From Sphingobacterium alimentarium (GTDB lineage Bacteria > Bacteroidota > Bacteroidia > Sphingobacteriales > Sphingobacteriaceae): DNA of 64,000 nt. Every line of letters begins with the position of its first letter. Position 1 is the first letter of the stretch. The stretch is from positions 19,898 to 83,897 of the forward strand of contig NZ_SMBZ01000009.1 in assembly GCF_004342685.1 (NCBI RefSeq). Reading direction: 5' to 3'. The position numbers and the translations under genes were made by a program. The notes beneath the pieces were generated by a model. That model searched no databases, was not told the origin of the DNA, and was given only the letters and a program-made list of their open reading frames with translations. This document shows positions 49,486 through 58,819 of this stretch, piece after piece.

Positions 49486-51972
49486 ATGTACTTGACACGA
49501 ATCTACCTATTATTGCTGCTACTACCATTTTATTCTTTCGGACAACAAGGAAATTTGAAAGTTCGTATTGTTAATGAATCTTCCAAAGACCCTATCCTCG
49601 GTGCTTCCGTAACAGTAGTTACTCCTACATCCAAAGCGCCTATCAAAGGTCGGCAGACGGATAATACTGGTGTGGCACTTATTGAATCCATTCCCGCTGG
49701 CTCCTACAGTTTATTGATTACATATGTTGGGATGCTGGATAAGTATTCGGATAATATTCAAATTACCTCCAATCAAACATTAGATCTTGGTACCATTGAG
49801 ATGACAGAAGCCGGCGAACAGCTGGAAGAAGTAGTCGTGCAGGGTAGAGTATCGGATTTGCAATTGGGTATAGACAAGAAAGTGTTTGACGTCTCGCAGA
49901 GTTTAGTGTCTGTTGGGGGCACAGCTCAAGATCTTCTGGGCAATGTACCTACATTGCAAGTGGACGCAGATGGAGCGGTCAGCCTTCGTGGTTCTTCAAG
50001 TGTAAAAATTCTTATCGATGGCAAAGAGTCTGCTATGGCAGGTTCGGATGTCAATAAACTATTGCAGTCCTTACCGGCAGATGCAGTGGCCAAAGTGGAG
50101 ATAATAACAAACCCCTCTGCCAAATATGATGCGGAAGGTCAATCCGGTATTATCAATATCATATTAAAGAAAAATATACGTACCGGCCTGAATGGCAATA
50201 TCAATGCTTCGGTTGGCAACTACGACAACTATAATGCGGGTCTGGCTTTAAATTATCGTGACAACAAGTTTAACTATTTCGGTAGTTATAATTTCAGATA
50301 CGGACGCAATATAGGAGATGGTAATACCCGGACAATAGGCCTTATCAATGGACAGCAAGATGCCAATAGCCTAGTGACCGAAACTACCAATGAATCTTTC
50401 CGCAAGGGTTTGAATAATTCTTTGCGGTTAGGAATGGACTATTATGCGAATGATAAAACGACGTTGAGTCTAGGTGCTAATGTCAGTATTCGGGACAATA
50501 ATCGCGGTGAAGATCTTTTTTACAAGTCATACCGTGGTCAGGAGACTCCGATCGTTACACCTCGTACTTCCCGTCAACATGAAGATGACTTCGGTTATGA
50601 TTTTATCTTTGATTTCAAGCGTACGCTCAAAAGAGAAGGCGAAGAGCTTACAGCGAATGTGACTCATGGTAGCGACCGCGAAGACGGTACCAATGATTAT
50701 ATTCAAGAGAACATAGACTATATCAGCAAGCGATTTAATGAGACGGGTGAGAAGGGACGCAATTGGAATATGCAATTGGATTATGTGTTGCCGTTAGGCG
50801 AAAATCACCGTTTCGAAGCGGGATATCGCACGACATTGCGCAACTCCAATGATTTTCAATATTCTGACACCCTATTCAATGCGCAGAACGAAACTTGGAT
50901 GCCTGACTATGCCGTATCCAATGAGTTTGATATGAAAAGTGGTGTTCATGCCCTATATGCAAATTACCAAAGGATGCTGGGCAAGCGGATAGGTATGCAA
51001 TTGGGTTTGAGAGCCGAAGATGCTTACCTTGATACCGAGAATAGAAGTGTAGATCCAGACAAGATTGCTACGGATACACATAGGGATGTAGGTAATTTGA
51101 GCTATTTTAGAGTTTACCCTAGTGCCTATTTTACTTATGAAGTGAATAGCGAAGGTGATAAAGTACAGTTGTCTTATTCCAGACGTGTACAAAGACCGCG
51201 CGGATGGCAGGTGAATCCTTTTGTAAGTCTTTCCGATCCGTTGAATATCAGACAGGGTAATCCAAACTTACTGCCGGAGGATATACATTCGATGGAATTG
51301 AGTTTTGCGAAATTCTTCAGCAATTGGAATTTTATCACTACGGCATACATGCGCCGAGTGAATGATATGGTGCAACCGCTACAATTTGATGTGAGCGATC
51401 CTATTGCTGCAGCATATTTGGAGGGCAAAGAGAATGCTACATTTATGCGATGGGAAAATGTAGGATCTCGTAATAATGCAGGTTTGGAGTTGATTTCAAA
51501 GGTTAATATCTTTAAATGGTGGGACGTAACGGCAAATGCCAATGTATATTATCAGCGTGTAAATCCAAATACCCGTTACAATATTAATAAAGTAGAGAAT
51601 ATCGCATGGGATGGTAACCTGACGAGTAACCTAAAAGTTACACCTTCCTCTTCGGTGCAAATACGTACCAATTATCGTGCGCCGATGAAGACGTTGCAGG
51701 GCAGTATGCGATCTATGAATGGTGTGGATCTGGCTCTTCGTCAGGATGTATTGAAAGGCAAGGGTACCGTGATGTTTAATGTACGTGATGTGTTCAATTC
51801 GCGCAGATTCGGTGGTGAGACGAATTTACCAACGCGTTACACTGATTTTTATCACCGTTGGTCAAGACGTACTTTTAATGTTTCTTTCTCTTACCGATTT
51901 GGTATGCAGGATCTAACTAAAAATAAAAAAGAAGATGACAGCCCAATGGATCAGGGGGATGGCGGCTATTAA
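49486..51972 (+). CDS. outer-membrane beta-barrel protein with CarboxypepD_reg-like domain
   Basis: This 828-residue TonB-receptor-like protein has a signal peptide (LLPFYSFGQQ), an N-terminal carboxypeptidase-regulatory-like beta-sandwich (KVRIVNESSKDPILGASVTV), a plug-like region (DLLGNVPTLQVDADGAVSLRGSSSVKILIDGKE, here seen as NVPTLQVDADGAVSLRGSS and IEIITNPSAKYDAEGQSG-type motifs), and a C-terminal barrel (OMP_b-brl_3 type). It is not SusC: no SusD follows and the length is shorter. Substrate unknown. Single-gene unit. Confidence 0.85.
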   Translation: MYLTRIYLLLLLLPFYSFGQQGNLKVRIVNESSKDPILGASVTVVTPTSKAPIKGRQTDNTGVALIESIPAGSYSLLITYVGMLDKYSDNIQITSNQTLDLGTIEMTEAGEQLEEVVVQGRVSDLQLGIDKKVFDVSQSLVSVGGTAQDLLGNVPTLQVDADGAVSLRGSSSVKILIDGKESAMAGSDVNKLLQSLPADAVAKVEIITNPSAKYDAEGQSGIINIILKKNIRTGLNGNINASVGNYDNYNAGLALNYRDNKFNYFGSYNFRYGRNIGDGNTRTIGLINGQQDANSLVTETTNESFRKGLNNSLRLGMDYYANDKTTLSLGANVSIRDNNRGEDLFYKSYRGQETPIVTPRTSRQHEDDFGYDFIFDFKRTLKREGEELTANVTHGSDREDGTNDYIQENIDYISKRFNETGEKGRNWNMQLDYVLPLGENHRFEAGYRTTLRNSNDFQYSDTLFNAQNETWMPDYAVSNEFDMKSGVHALYANYQRMLGKRIGMQLGLRAEDAYLDTENRSVDPDKIATDTHRDVGNLSYFRVYPSAYFTYEVNSEGDKVQLSYSRRVQRPRGWQVNPFVSLSDPLNIRQGNPNLLPEDIHSMELSFAKFFSNWNFITTAYMRRVNDMVQPLQFDVSDPIAAAYLEGKENATFMRWENVGSRNNAGLELISKVNIFKWWDVTANANVYYQRVNPNTRYNINKVENIAWDGNLTSNLKVTPSSSVQIRTNYRAPMKTLQGSMRSMNGVDLALRQDVLKGKGTVMFNVRDVFNSRRFGGETNLPTRYTDFYHRWSRRTFNVSFSYRFGMQDLTKNKKEDDSPMDQGDGGY

Positions 51973-52043
51973 TTTATCTAGCAACGCGTTGTTATAATGC
52001 TGTTATTTTTCTAACTTTAGTTCTAGATTATAAATTTATAAAT

Positions 52044-52865
52044 ATGATAAAGCGCATTTTAAAAACCTCTTTACTCTTATCAATTTTTGTGACGGCATCC
52101 GCATGCGCACAAACAAAAAAATCAGTCGAAGCAGTGAAAGAAATACCAGGAGTGGAAGAGCTTAAGCTTCCGCGCGTTGATTTGAAGTCAATAAAGAAAA
52201 ACAAAGACGGAGCCTATATATTATTTGATGGCTCATCGTTGACGGGATGGCGTGGCTACAACAAAGAACATGTCCCTAGCAAATGGGGCATTGAAAATGG
52301 AACATTAAAATTTTCGAAAAACCCCAACGTGGATAATCCCGAAGGTGGCGATTTAGTTTTCGCTCATGATTTCAAAAATTTTGAATTGTCTTTCGAATGG
52401 AAAATCTCCGAAAAGGGTAATTCAGGTGTTTTCTTTTTAGCCAAAGAAATCAAAGGTCAGCCTATTTATATTTCGAGTCCAGAATTTCAAATCTTGGATA
52501 ATGATGGTCATCCAGATGCCAAAATGGGCGTGGACGGTAACCGTAAGTCGGCTTCTTTGTATGATATGATACCTGCAAAACCTCAAAATGGCAAACAAGC
52601 GGGAGAGTGGAATACTTCTAAAATCGTAGTAAAAGGCAATCAGGTGCAGCATTTCCAAAATGGAGTAATGGTGGTAGAATACAGCATCAATACGCCAGAG
52701 TGGACTAATTTGTTGCAAGCTAGTAAGTTTAGCGAATCGAAATGGCCGATGGCGTTTCATTTGCTAAATAACGTAGGTGGTGCTACCAAATCGGGATTGA
52801 TTGGTTTCCAAGATCACGGTGATGATGTATGGTACCGTAACATTACCGTTAAAGTATTGAAATAA
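52044..52865 (+). CDS. DUF1080 (3-keto-disaccharide hydrolase-like) lipoprotein
   Basis: This 273-residue exported protein has a lipobox-like ASAC (Cys21). The domain is a concanavalin-like jelly roll with ILFDGSSLTGWRGYNKEHVPSKWGIENGTLKFSK (pieces seen: LFDGSSLTGWRGY, SKWGIENGTLKF), SFEWKISEKGNSGVFFLAKE and PEFQILDNDGHPDAKMG, which are the DUF1080 hallmarks. Members act on 3-keto sugars or bind carbohydrate. It overlaps the following gene by 1 base (TAATG), so they are co-translated and probably act on the same material. Confidence 0.88.
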   Translation: MIKRILKTSLLLSIFVTASACAQTKKSVEAVKEIPGVEELKLPRVDLKSIKKNKDGAYILFDGSSLTGWRGYNKEHVPSKWGIENGTLKFSKNPNVDNPEGGDLVFAHDFKNFELSFEWKISEKGNSGVFFLAKEIKGQPIYISSPEFQILDNDGHPDAKMGVDGNRKSASLYDMIPAKPQNGKQAGEWNTSKIVVKGNQVQHFQNGVMVVEYSINTPEWTNLLQASKFSESKWPMAFHLLNNVGGATKSGLIGFQDHGDDVWYRNITVKVLK

Positions 52866-53977
52866 TGAATTCTATAATATCCTTATCCAAAGAGAGCTTT
52901 CTATGCTCTCTTTTTTGTTTACTAAGCCTGTCGCTATCCTTTGCACAGGGTAAAAAGTATTACAATCCGCTAGCGGAGCAGGCCATTCAAGGCCGCTTGA
53001 AAATATTGGACCAAGCAACTGATTATGGACGTTTGCCACAGGCTGTTAAATCCGCTGTACGTGAACCTGTATGGTTTTTGGGGACGAATTCCGCAGGTCA
53101 ATATGTAGAATTCACGACGGAAGCCGATTCCATTCAGGTGCGATATAAAGTGAAGCATGCATTGAATATGCCGCACATGCCGACCATAGGCGTGAGTGGC
53201 GTCGACTTATACGCTAGGAAGGAGAGTTCCTTCGCTTGGGAGTGGGCTTTCGGACAGTATCAGTTCAAAGATACCGTAACGTATAATTTCAATAATATTG
53301 GCAGTGACAATAAACGGACGTTTAGACTCTATCTGCCGCTGTATAATACGGTTGATTGGCTGGAAATAGGCATAAGTTCCAATAAGCAATTGCAATTCGT
53401 TCGTAAGGACTCCAAACCAATTATTGTGTACGGCACATCGATAGCTCAAGGTGCTTGTGCGAGCAGGCCGGGTTTAGCGTGGACAAATATTTTGGGACGC
53501 GATTTCGAAAATGAAGTGATCAATCTCGCTTTTTCGGGAAATGGTAGGCTTGAGAAGCCTCTACTCGACCTCATTGTGGCCGAAGATGCTTCCGCTTTTA
53601 TTTTGGATTGTATCCCCAATTTAGCGATTACGCGCGAACGCTCCGAAGCGCAGCTAGATTCTTTGATTCGTCATGCAGTAAGTATGCTTCGTACGAAGCA
53701 TCCAAATACGCCGATCATTTTGGCTGAACATAGCTCCGCTGGTACGCCTGGATTTCAAAATATCCATACCATGTATGAATATGGCAGATCATCTCATGTC
53801 GCGGCATCTACCTTTAGACAATTGAAGGAATCGGGTGTGAAGAATCTTTATTTTGTTCCAGCCAAAGCTTTTAGTCTGGACGTCAATTCGACAGTGGATT
53901 ATGCGCATCCCAATGATATCGGCATGATAAAAATTGCGGACACCTATCGCGATGTTTTGCAAAAAATACTGAAATAA
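52865..53977 (+). CDS. secreted SGNH/GDSL hydrolase family protein
   Basis: This 370-residue exported esterase/acetylxylan-esterase-like protein has a signal peptide (LSLSFAQ), an N-terminal SGNH_hydro_2-type domain (about 30-170) and a GDSL domain with block I IIVYGTSIAQGACAS (Ser nucleophile), block II NLAFSGNGRLEKPL and the C-terminal DYAHPNDIGM with the catalytic His. Such enzymes deacetylate polysaccharides. It is translationally coupled to the DUF1080 gene. Confidence 0.88.
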   Translation: MNSIISLSKESFLCSLFCLLSLSLSFAQGKKYYNPLAEQAIQGRLKILDQATDYGRLPQAVKSAVREPVWFLGTNSAGQYVEFTTEADSIQVRYKVKHALNMPHMPTIGVSGVDLYARKESSFAWEWAFGQYQFKDTVTYNFNNIGSDNKRTFRLYLPLYNTVDWLEIGISSNKQLQFVRKDSKPIIVYGTSIAQGACASRPGLAWTNILGRDFENEVINLAFSGNGRLEKPLLDLIVAEDASAFILDCIPNLAITRERSEAQLDSLIRHAVSMLRTKHPNTPIILAEHSSAGTPGFQNIHTMYEYGRSSHVAASTFRQLKESGVKNLYFVPAKAFSLDVNSTVDYAHPNDIGMIKIADTYRDVLQKILK

Positions 53978-53995
53978 CGCTTGCGCTATTTTATG

Positions 53996-54043
53996 CAGAA
54001 GGCAGCAATCTTTTATTAACAAGATGCTGCCTTCTGTTTTTTT
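53996..54043 (+). terminator. terminator after the SGNH gene
   Basis: A long stem (53996-54006 with 54026-54036, extended inward by ATCTT/AAGAT past a one-base bulge) is followed by seven Ts. Confidence 0.88.
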
Positions 54044-54047
54044 CTAA

Positions 54048-54082
54048 TAAAAAAGTCAGAATTATTTCCATAAATCCTGACT
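54048..54082 (-). terminator. terminator after the yjjG-like gene
   Basis: On the minus strand a 10-bp stem with one G-U pair (54073-54082 with 54054-54063) ends in about six Us. It converges with the SGNH terminator. Confidence 0.75.
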
Positions 54083-54116
54083 TCTCAATACATGTTCAAT
54101 ATAGGTAGGTGTGGGG

Positions 54117-54824
54117 TTAAAAAATATGCTGCAATTCTTTTAGATCCACGATCATGTGTGGTACATCCGCCGGTTTATCAGCGCCTATGGCATTATAAAA
54201 TATGGCGTCCATACCTGCATTTAGTGCACCGCGAACATCCGCATCTATATTGTCGCCTATCATAATCGAACTCTCCTTTTGAGCTTGTCCATTGCTAAGG
54301 GCATACTCGAAGATTCTTGGATCGGGCTTATTGACACCAAAAATTTCTGATATAACAATCGTTTTAAAATATTTACTTAGGTTACTATGCTTCAACTTCG
54401 ATTCACAGGCTTCTTTAAAACCATTGGATATCAAATGTAAATTATAGCTATTCTCCAAGTATTCTAAAGTCTCGATGGCATGGGGAAATAGATTTGTCTT
54501 AGTCGGACAGATTCGCAAGTACTCATCTTCAAAATCTTTGGGAAACAGCTCAGGATCAACCCCTAATTGTATGAATGTATCGGCAAATCTAAGTTTTCGT
54601 AAGGTGGCTTTGTCAATCTTGCCATGATGGTACAAATCCCACACACGGTGATTGTTGATGGTATAAGTCTCAATAAAGTCGTCCGAATTAGGCTTATTAA
54701 ATAATATATCAAATTTATAGATATAATATAATTCGTGCAAAGTTTCTTTAGCATTACGATCAAAATCCCAAATCGTATGGTCTAAATCGAAGAAAATATC
54801 TTTTTTATTCTGAAACATAGACAA
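54117..54824 (-). CDS. HAD-family nucleotidase, YjjG-like
   Basis: This 235-residue HAD hydrolase has motif I DIFFDLDHTIWDF (Asp nucleophile and Asp+2), a helical C1 cap (about 20-100), motif II LHLISNGF, motif III lysine region ISEIFGVNKPDPRIF and motif IV MIGDNIDADVRGALNAGM. Among HAD enzymes this layout is nearest YjjG, which removes non-canonical pyrimidine nucleotides. Substrate is not certain from sequence. Confidence 0.88.
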   Translation of the reverse strand: MSMFQNKKDIFFDLDHTIWDFDRNAKETLHELYYIYKFDILFNKPNSDDFIETYTINNHRVWDLYHHGKIDKATLRKLRFADTFIQLGVDPELFPKDFEDEYLRICPTKTNLFPHAIETLEYLENSYNLHLISNGFKEACESKLKHSNLSKYFKTIVISEIFGVNKPDPRIFEYALSNGQAQKESSIMIGDNIDADVRGALNAGMDAIFYNAIGADKPADVPHMIVDLKELQHIF

Positions 54825-54915
54825 AGATATAAAATGTATTTAGATGGAGATAGTGCAGGTTTTTCTTATTTGTGTCATAAAAATTGCAGTATTTTCTATT
54901 GCAGGGTGATTTAAG

Positions 54916-54923
54916 TATTTTTG
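54916..54923 (+). promoter_or_regulatory. -7 box of the two-component operon
   Basis: TATTTTTG, a TAnnTTTG match, lies 14 bases before ATG 54938 and supports that start over the upstream TTG at 54884. The AAAGGA just before the ATG resembles a ribosome-binding site. Confidence 0.5.
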
Positions 54924-54937
54924 TTGAAATAAAGGAT

Positions 54938-55813
54938 ATGAGAAGAGCCCTGTTTTGGTTTTATGTATTAGCATTTTATGCGATCTGCCAGTTGTTTGCC
55001 TGGGGGTATATGTTTATCAAATATGTGCCTGACCGCAAGGGCATGGTGATCGGTGAGGGAATGATTTTTATTCTCATCTTTATTCTGGGTATCATCCGTC
55101 TCAAAAATCATTTAGAGAAAGAACGCAACTATTCCCAACAGCAAAATAACTTTTTGCTATCCGTGACGCATGAACTTAAATCACCATTAGCCTCTGTCAA
55201 GCTTTACCTGCAGACTATTTTAAAAAGAGACCTGGACCGCGAGCAACAAAAATCATTTTTGTCCAATTCACTGAAGGATATCGAACGTCTCGATTATCTT
55301 GTCGAAAATGTGCTATTGGCGACGAAGCTTGAAAACCGCAGTTTTAATTTGCCAAAAGAAGATTTTGATTTTTCTTCATTGGTGAATGATGTCTTAGATC
55401 GCCTTCAAAAAAATTCGTGCAAGACAGAAATGATCCGTTCGGAAATCGAACCGAATATCACCTTGCATGCGGATAAATTTGCGATTACCAATGTTGTCAA
55501 CAACCTGGTGGAGAATGCCATTAAATATTCGCCTCCTTGTGCTACTGTCGAGGTCAAATTGAGCAAACGCGATAATGATTTGCTTTTGACCGTAGCGGAT
55601 CACGGCGAAGGTATTGCAGATGAAGAAAAAAGACTTATTTTTAATAAATTCTACCGTGTAGGAAATGAATCGACCCGTAAAACTAAAGGAACTGGTTTGG
55701 GGTTATATATAGTAAAAACCGTTTTACAAAAACATAATGCTACAATCAAAGTGAAGGATAATGTTCCTTCGGGTAGCATTTTTGAAGTAATTTTTGAAAA
55801 TTATGCAGGCTAA
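54938..55813 (+). CDS. membrane sensor histidine kinase
   Basis: This 291-residue kinase has two N-terminal membrane helices (about 6-27 and 40-57) joined by only about 12 residues, so it has no periplasmic sensor domain. HisKA follows, with phospho-acceptor His78 in LLSVTHELKSPLASVK, then HATPase_c with VVNNLVENAIKYSP (N-box), DHGEGIADEEK and TKGTGLGLYIVK. The signal is probably sensed in or near the membrane. It overlaps the response regulator gene by 11 bases. Confidence 0.93.
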   Translation: MRRALFWFYVLAFYAICQLFAWGYMFIKYVPDRKGMVIGEGMIFILIFILGIIRLKNHLEKERNYSQQQNNFLLSVTHELKSPLASVKLYLQTILKRDLDREQQKSFLSNSLKDIERLDYLVENVLLATKLENRSFNLPKEDFDFSSLVNDVLDRLQKNSCKTEMIRSEIEPNITLHADKFAITNVVNNLVENAIKYSPPCATVEVKLSKRDNDLLLTVADHGEGIADEEKRLIFNKFYRVGNESTRKTKGTGLGLYIVKTVLQKHNATIKVKDNVPSGSIFEVIFENYAG

Positions 55814-56513
55814 ACAAAGAATACTATTAGTGGAAGACGAGGAGCACTTGTTGGAAGCAATAAAACTTAATCTGGAGTTAGAAGGATACCGTGTGACCAC
55901 AGCTACGGATGGTAAGAAAGCGCTTAAAGTATTTAAAGAAGAGCGTTTCAACCTTATCATTTTGGATGTGATGATCCCGGAGATTGATGGTTTTCAGGTA
56001 GCTGAAACGATCCGTTTGCAAAATACTGAAGTGCCTATTATGTTTTTGACTGCTAAAAATAGCAGCGAAGACCGCATCACTGGTCTTAAAAAAGGTGCTG
56101 ACGACTATCTGGTGAAACCTTTTAACTTAGAAGAGTTGATTCTTCGTGTTGGTAATTTAATTCGTCGCGGTTTGAAACCCGAAGATCTTAAAGAATTGAA
56201 CTCTTATACTATTGGTGATAAAACCATTTATTTCAATTCCTTCGAACTGCACCACGCGGACGGTACGATCACTTCATTGACCAAAAAGGAGACGATGTTG
56301 CTGAAATTATTGGTCGAGCGTCGCAATGAAGCGGTTTCCAGAGAGCAGATTTTGGAAACAGTATGGAATTATGATGTATATCCATCGACACGTACGATAG
56401 ATAACTTCATCCTTACTTTCCGTAAATATTTCGAACCGGATCAAAAACACCCTATATATTTTCACTCTATCCGTGGAGTAGGTTACAAATTTACAGACAG
56501 TTCAGAAGCATAG
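55803..56513 (+). CDS. OmpR-family response regulator
   Basis: This 236-residue transcription regulator has a receiver domain (RILLVEDEEHLLEAIK; phospho-acceptor Asp in LIILDVMIPEIDG; Thr and Lys in FLTAKNS and DYLVKPFNLEE) and a winged-helix C-terminal domain (LTKKETMLLKLLVERRNEAVSREQILETVW, pieces seen: LTKKETMLLKLLVERRNE). Targets are unknown; a TPR gene, hemE and hemJ lie downstream in the same direction. ATG 55803 is used in place of an upstream TTG. Confidence 0.95.
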   Translation: MQAKQRILLVEDEEHLLEAIKLNLELEGYRVTTATDGKKALKVFKEERFNLIILDVMIPEIDGFQVAETIRLQNTEVPIMFLTAKNSSEDRITGLKKGADDYLVKPFNLEELILRVGNLIRRGLKPEDLKELNSYTIGDKTIYFNSFELHHADGTITSLTKKETMLLKLLVERRNEAVSREQILETVWNYDVYPSTRTIDNFILTFRKYFEPDQKHPIYFHSIRGVGYKFTDSSEA

Positions 56514-56522
56514 TCGGGATTA

Positions 56523-57038
56523 ATGAATACTAGATTTAGATCTATTATAATAGCGCTAGGGGCTATTGCATTGGCTTATTGTGTGGTGTCTGGTTATTAT
56601 TATGCCTGTGTGTATATTTTGGGACTTATTGGCTACATGGTATGGAGTCAATATCGTGAAGGCACGGTGTTCCTGGCTACCCAAGCTTTTCACAAGCAAG
56701 ATTACGAACGTACCAAAAAGCTTCTTGCAGAAATAAAAAATCCCGATCACTTGCGTAAGGGGAGAAGGAATTTTTACGAATTCATGCATGGCAATATTGC
56801 GTTGAAGGAAAACAACATTGAAGAAGCTGAATATCACTTCCAATTAGCCTCCAGACTTCCTTGGCGCAAAGATTACGAAAAAGCGATGGTATTAATCAAC
56901 CTTGCCAATATCAACTTGCGCAAAAAGGAATATGAGCGTACAGAAGCGTATCTGGCGGTTGCGGATAAGCTGGCGTTGACCGCGAGACAAAAGGATATAG
57001 TAAATAAAATAAAGTCAGAAATAGAAAAATATAAATAA
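56523..57038 (+). CDS. membrane-anchored TPR-like protein
   Basis: This 171-residue protein has two N-terminal hydrophobic segments (IIIALGAIALAYCVVSGYYY and ACVYILGLIGYMVW) and a cytoplasmic or periplasmic helical part with three TPR-like pairs (ALKENNIEEAEYHFQLASRL, AMVLINLANINLRKKEYERTEAYL in pieces). It lies 10 bases after the response regulator and 8 before hemE, so it is in that operon. Function unknown. Confidence 0.75.
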   Translation: MNTRFRSIIIALGAIALAYCVVSGYYYACVYILGLIGYMVWSQYREGTVFLATQAFHKQDYERTKKLLAEIKNPDHLRKGRRNFYEFMHGNIALKENNIEEAEYHFQLASRLPWRKDYEKAMVLINLANINLRKKEYERTEAYLAVADKLALTARQKDIVNKIKSEIEKYK

Positions 57039-57045
57039 TAGCATA

Positions 57046-58083
57046 GTGAGTACAACTTTACAAAACGATTTGTTTATGAGAGCTGCCTTGTCGCAGCAAA
57101 CGGAAAGACCTCCAGTATGGTTTATGCGTCAGGCAGGACGTTTTATGCCGGAGTATTGGGAGATTAAAAATAAGTACACCTTTTTAGAAATGTGTAAAAC
57201 TCCTGAGATTGCGGCGGATGTGACGATGTTGCCAGTCAATTTACTAGGTATTGATGCAGCCATTTTATTTTCGGATATTTTGGTGACAGCTGAGGCAATG
57301 GGCGGAGCCCTTTCGTTTGAGCAGGGTGTAGGTCCTCGTTTTGCGAATCCTGTACGCACGTATGATGACGCACAAAAGTTAGCGGGGGCAGAGTGTGTGG
57401 ACAAATTGCAATATGTTGCGAATGCTATTCGTGAAATCCAACAGCGCTTGAATGGTTCCATTCCTTTGATAGGTTTTGCTGGGGCACCATTTACTATTTT
57501 GAGTTATTTGGTAGAAGGTGGATCGACACGTGATTTCAAACGCACGAAATTAATGTTGAACAATGAGCCTGCTTTAGCACACTTGATTCTACAGAAGATT
57601 GCGGACTTGACGATTGCCTATTTGAATATGCAAATCGAGGCGGGCGTGAATGCCGTACAATTGTTCGATAGCTGGGCTTCTGCATTATCATGGAATGATT
57701 ACACCGAGTTTTCGCACAAATACAACAAATATATTCTAGATAACTTGAACCGTACAGTTCCGGTAATCTCTTTTGCCAAAGGTGCTTCTGTATTTGCTCC
57801 TTTGATGATTGAGACCAAGCCAGACGTTATTTCTGTAGACTGGAATGCGGATTTGTTGAATTTGAAAAAAACTTTGCCTGAGGGAATCGCCGTGCAAGGT
57901 AACTTAGATCCATTCATCATGTATGCCGACAAGCCAGTGATCAAAGCGAAGATTCATGAGCTTTTCGAAAGAATGCGCGGTGAGAAAGGATTTATCTGCA
58001 ACTTAGGCCACGGTATCTCTCCGGATATGCCATTCGACCATGTGAAGTTTGCGATAGACACCATCAAAGAATTCAGGTATTAA
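57046..58083 (+). CDS. hemE: uroporphyrinogen decarboxylase
   Basis: HemE removes four carboxyls from uroporphyrinogen III. The 345-residue enzyme has the N-terminal signature RPPVWFMRQAGRFMPEYWEI, LFSDILVTAEAMG, GFAGAPFTILSYLVEGG and the C-terminal GNLGHGISPDMP (here CNLGHGISPDMPFDHV). GTG 57046 is used as start; an ATG 10 codons later (57076) is possible but would trim the family N-terminus. It lies 8 bases after the TPR gene and is not joined to the main heme cluster 46 kb away. Confidence 0.96.
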   Translation: MSTTLQNDLFMRAALSQQTERPPVWFMRQAGRFMPEYWEIKNKYTFLEMCKTPEIAADVTMLPVNLLGIDAAILFSDILVTAEAMGGALSFEQGVGPRFANPVRTYDDAQKLAGAECVDKLQYVANAIREIQQRLNGSIPLIGFAGAPFTILSYLVEGGSTRDFKRTKLMLNNEPALAHLILQKIADLTIAYLNMQIEAGVNAVQLFDSWASALSWNDYTEFSHKYNKYILDNLNRTVPVISFAKGASVFAPLMIETKPDVISVDWNADLLNLKKTLPEGIAVQGNLDPFIMYADKPVIKAKIHELFERMRGEKGFICNLGHGISPDMPFDHVKFAIDTIKEFRY

Positions 58084-58174
58084 TCCTATTATACGACGAT
58101 AAGGAGCAAAATGAATTGCTCCTTATTTTCTTTAAGCCCTATCTTTACAGAAGAGATAGAATTTTATTTAGAAA

Positions 58175-58723
58175 ATGATTTATTTATACGCTAAGGCAGT
58201 TCATATCATTTTTGTGATTTGTTGGATGGCAGGGCTATTCTACATGCCACGTCTTTTTATTTACCATACCGAAGCCAAAGACAAAGGCGTAGAGGCTTAT
58301 GCTATTTTGCATAAGCAGTTCACTATCATGGAAAATAGATTGTGGTGGGTGATTACCACGCCTGCTATGTATATTACAATTGCCTCGGCACTGGTTATGC
58401 TTCATTTCAATCCCGCGCTACTAAGCATGGGATGGATGCAATTCAAGTTGGCTTTTGTGGTAGGTTTGATTTTTTATCATTTCAAGTCGCAGCAAATCAT
58501 GTATATATTGCGTGACGAAAAGTCCACCTGGACCTCCGGACAACTGCGTATGTGGAATGAAGTGTCTACCATTATTCTTTTTGCAATCGTATTCTTGGTT
58601 ATCCTAAAGTCTACGCTCAACTGGATTTTTGGCGTATTGGGCTTGCTAGGTTTGGCGATATTGCTGATGGTACTGATCAAACTCTATAAAAAATACCGTC
58701 AATCAAAAGGAGAGAAGGTCTAA
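58175..58723 (+). CDS. hemJ: protoporphyrinogen oxidase HemJ-like (CopD/UPF0093 family)
   Basis: HemJ is a membrane enzyme that oxidises protoporphyrinogen IX. The 182-residue protein has the family N-terminus YAKAVHIIFVICWMAGLFYM and PRLFIYHTEA, including the conserved His10 and the Trp-x-x-Gly-Leu-Phe-Tyr region, then three further membrane helices with FNPALLSMGWMQFKLAFVVGLIFYHF-type segments. It follows hemE after 91 bases, which supports the call; a CopD-like copper role is the main alternative. Confidence 0.88.
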   Translation: MIYLYAKAVHIIFVICWMAGLFYMPRLFIYHTEAKDKGVEAYAILHKQFTIMENRLWWVITTPAMYITIASALVMLHFNPALLSMGWMQFKLAFVVGLIFYHFKSQQIMYILRDEKSTWTSGQLRMWNEVSTIILFAIVFLVILKSTLNWIFGVLGLLGLAILLMVLIKLYKKYRQSKGEKV

Positions 58724-58749
58724 TAGATTGATCCTTTTATGTAGAACAA

Positions 58750-58784
58750 AAGCGTCTATTCTGTGGAAGAATAGACGCTTTTTT
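58750..58784 (+). terminator. terminator after hemJ
   Basis: A 13-bp stem (58750-58762 with 58768-58780), loop of 5, and a T-run. It converges on gabD, whose leftward transcript may use it too. Confidence 0.88.
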
Positions 58785-58819
58785 ATTTTAAAGGAAATGA
58801 ATACAAAATAGGCTAATCC

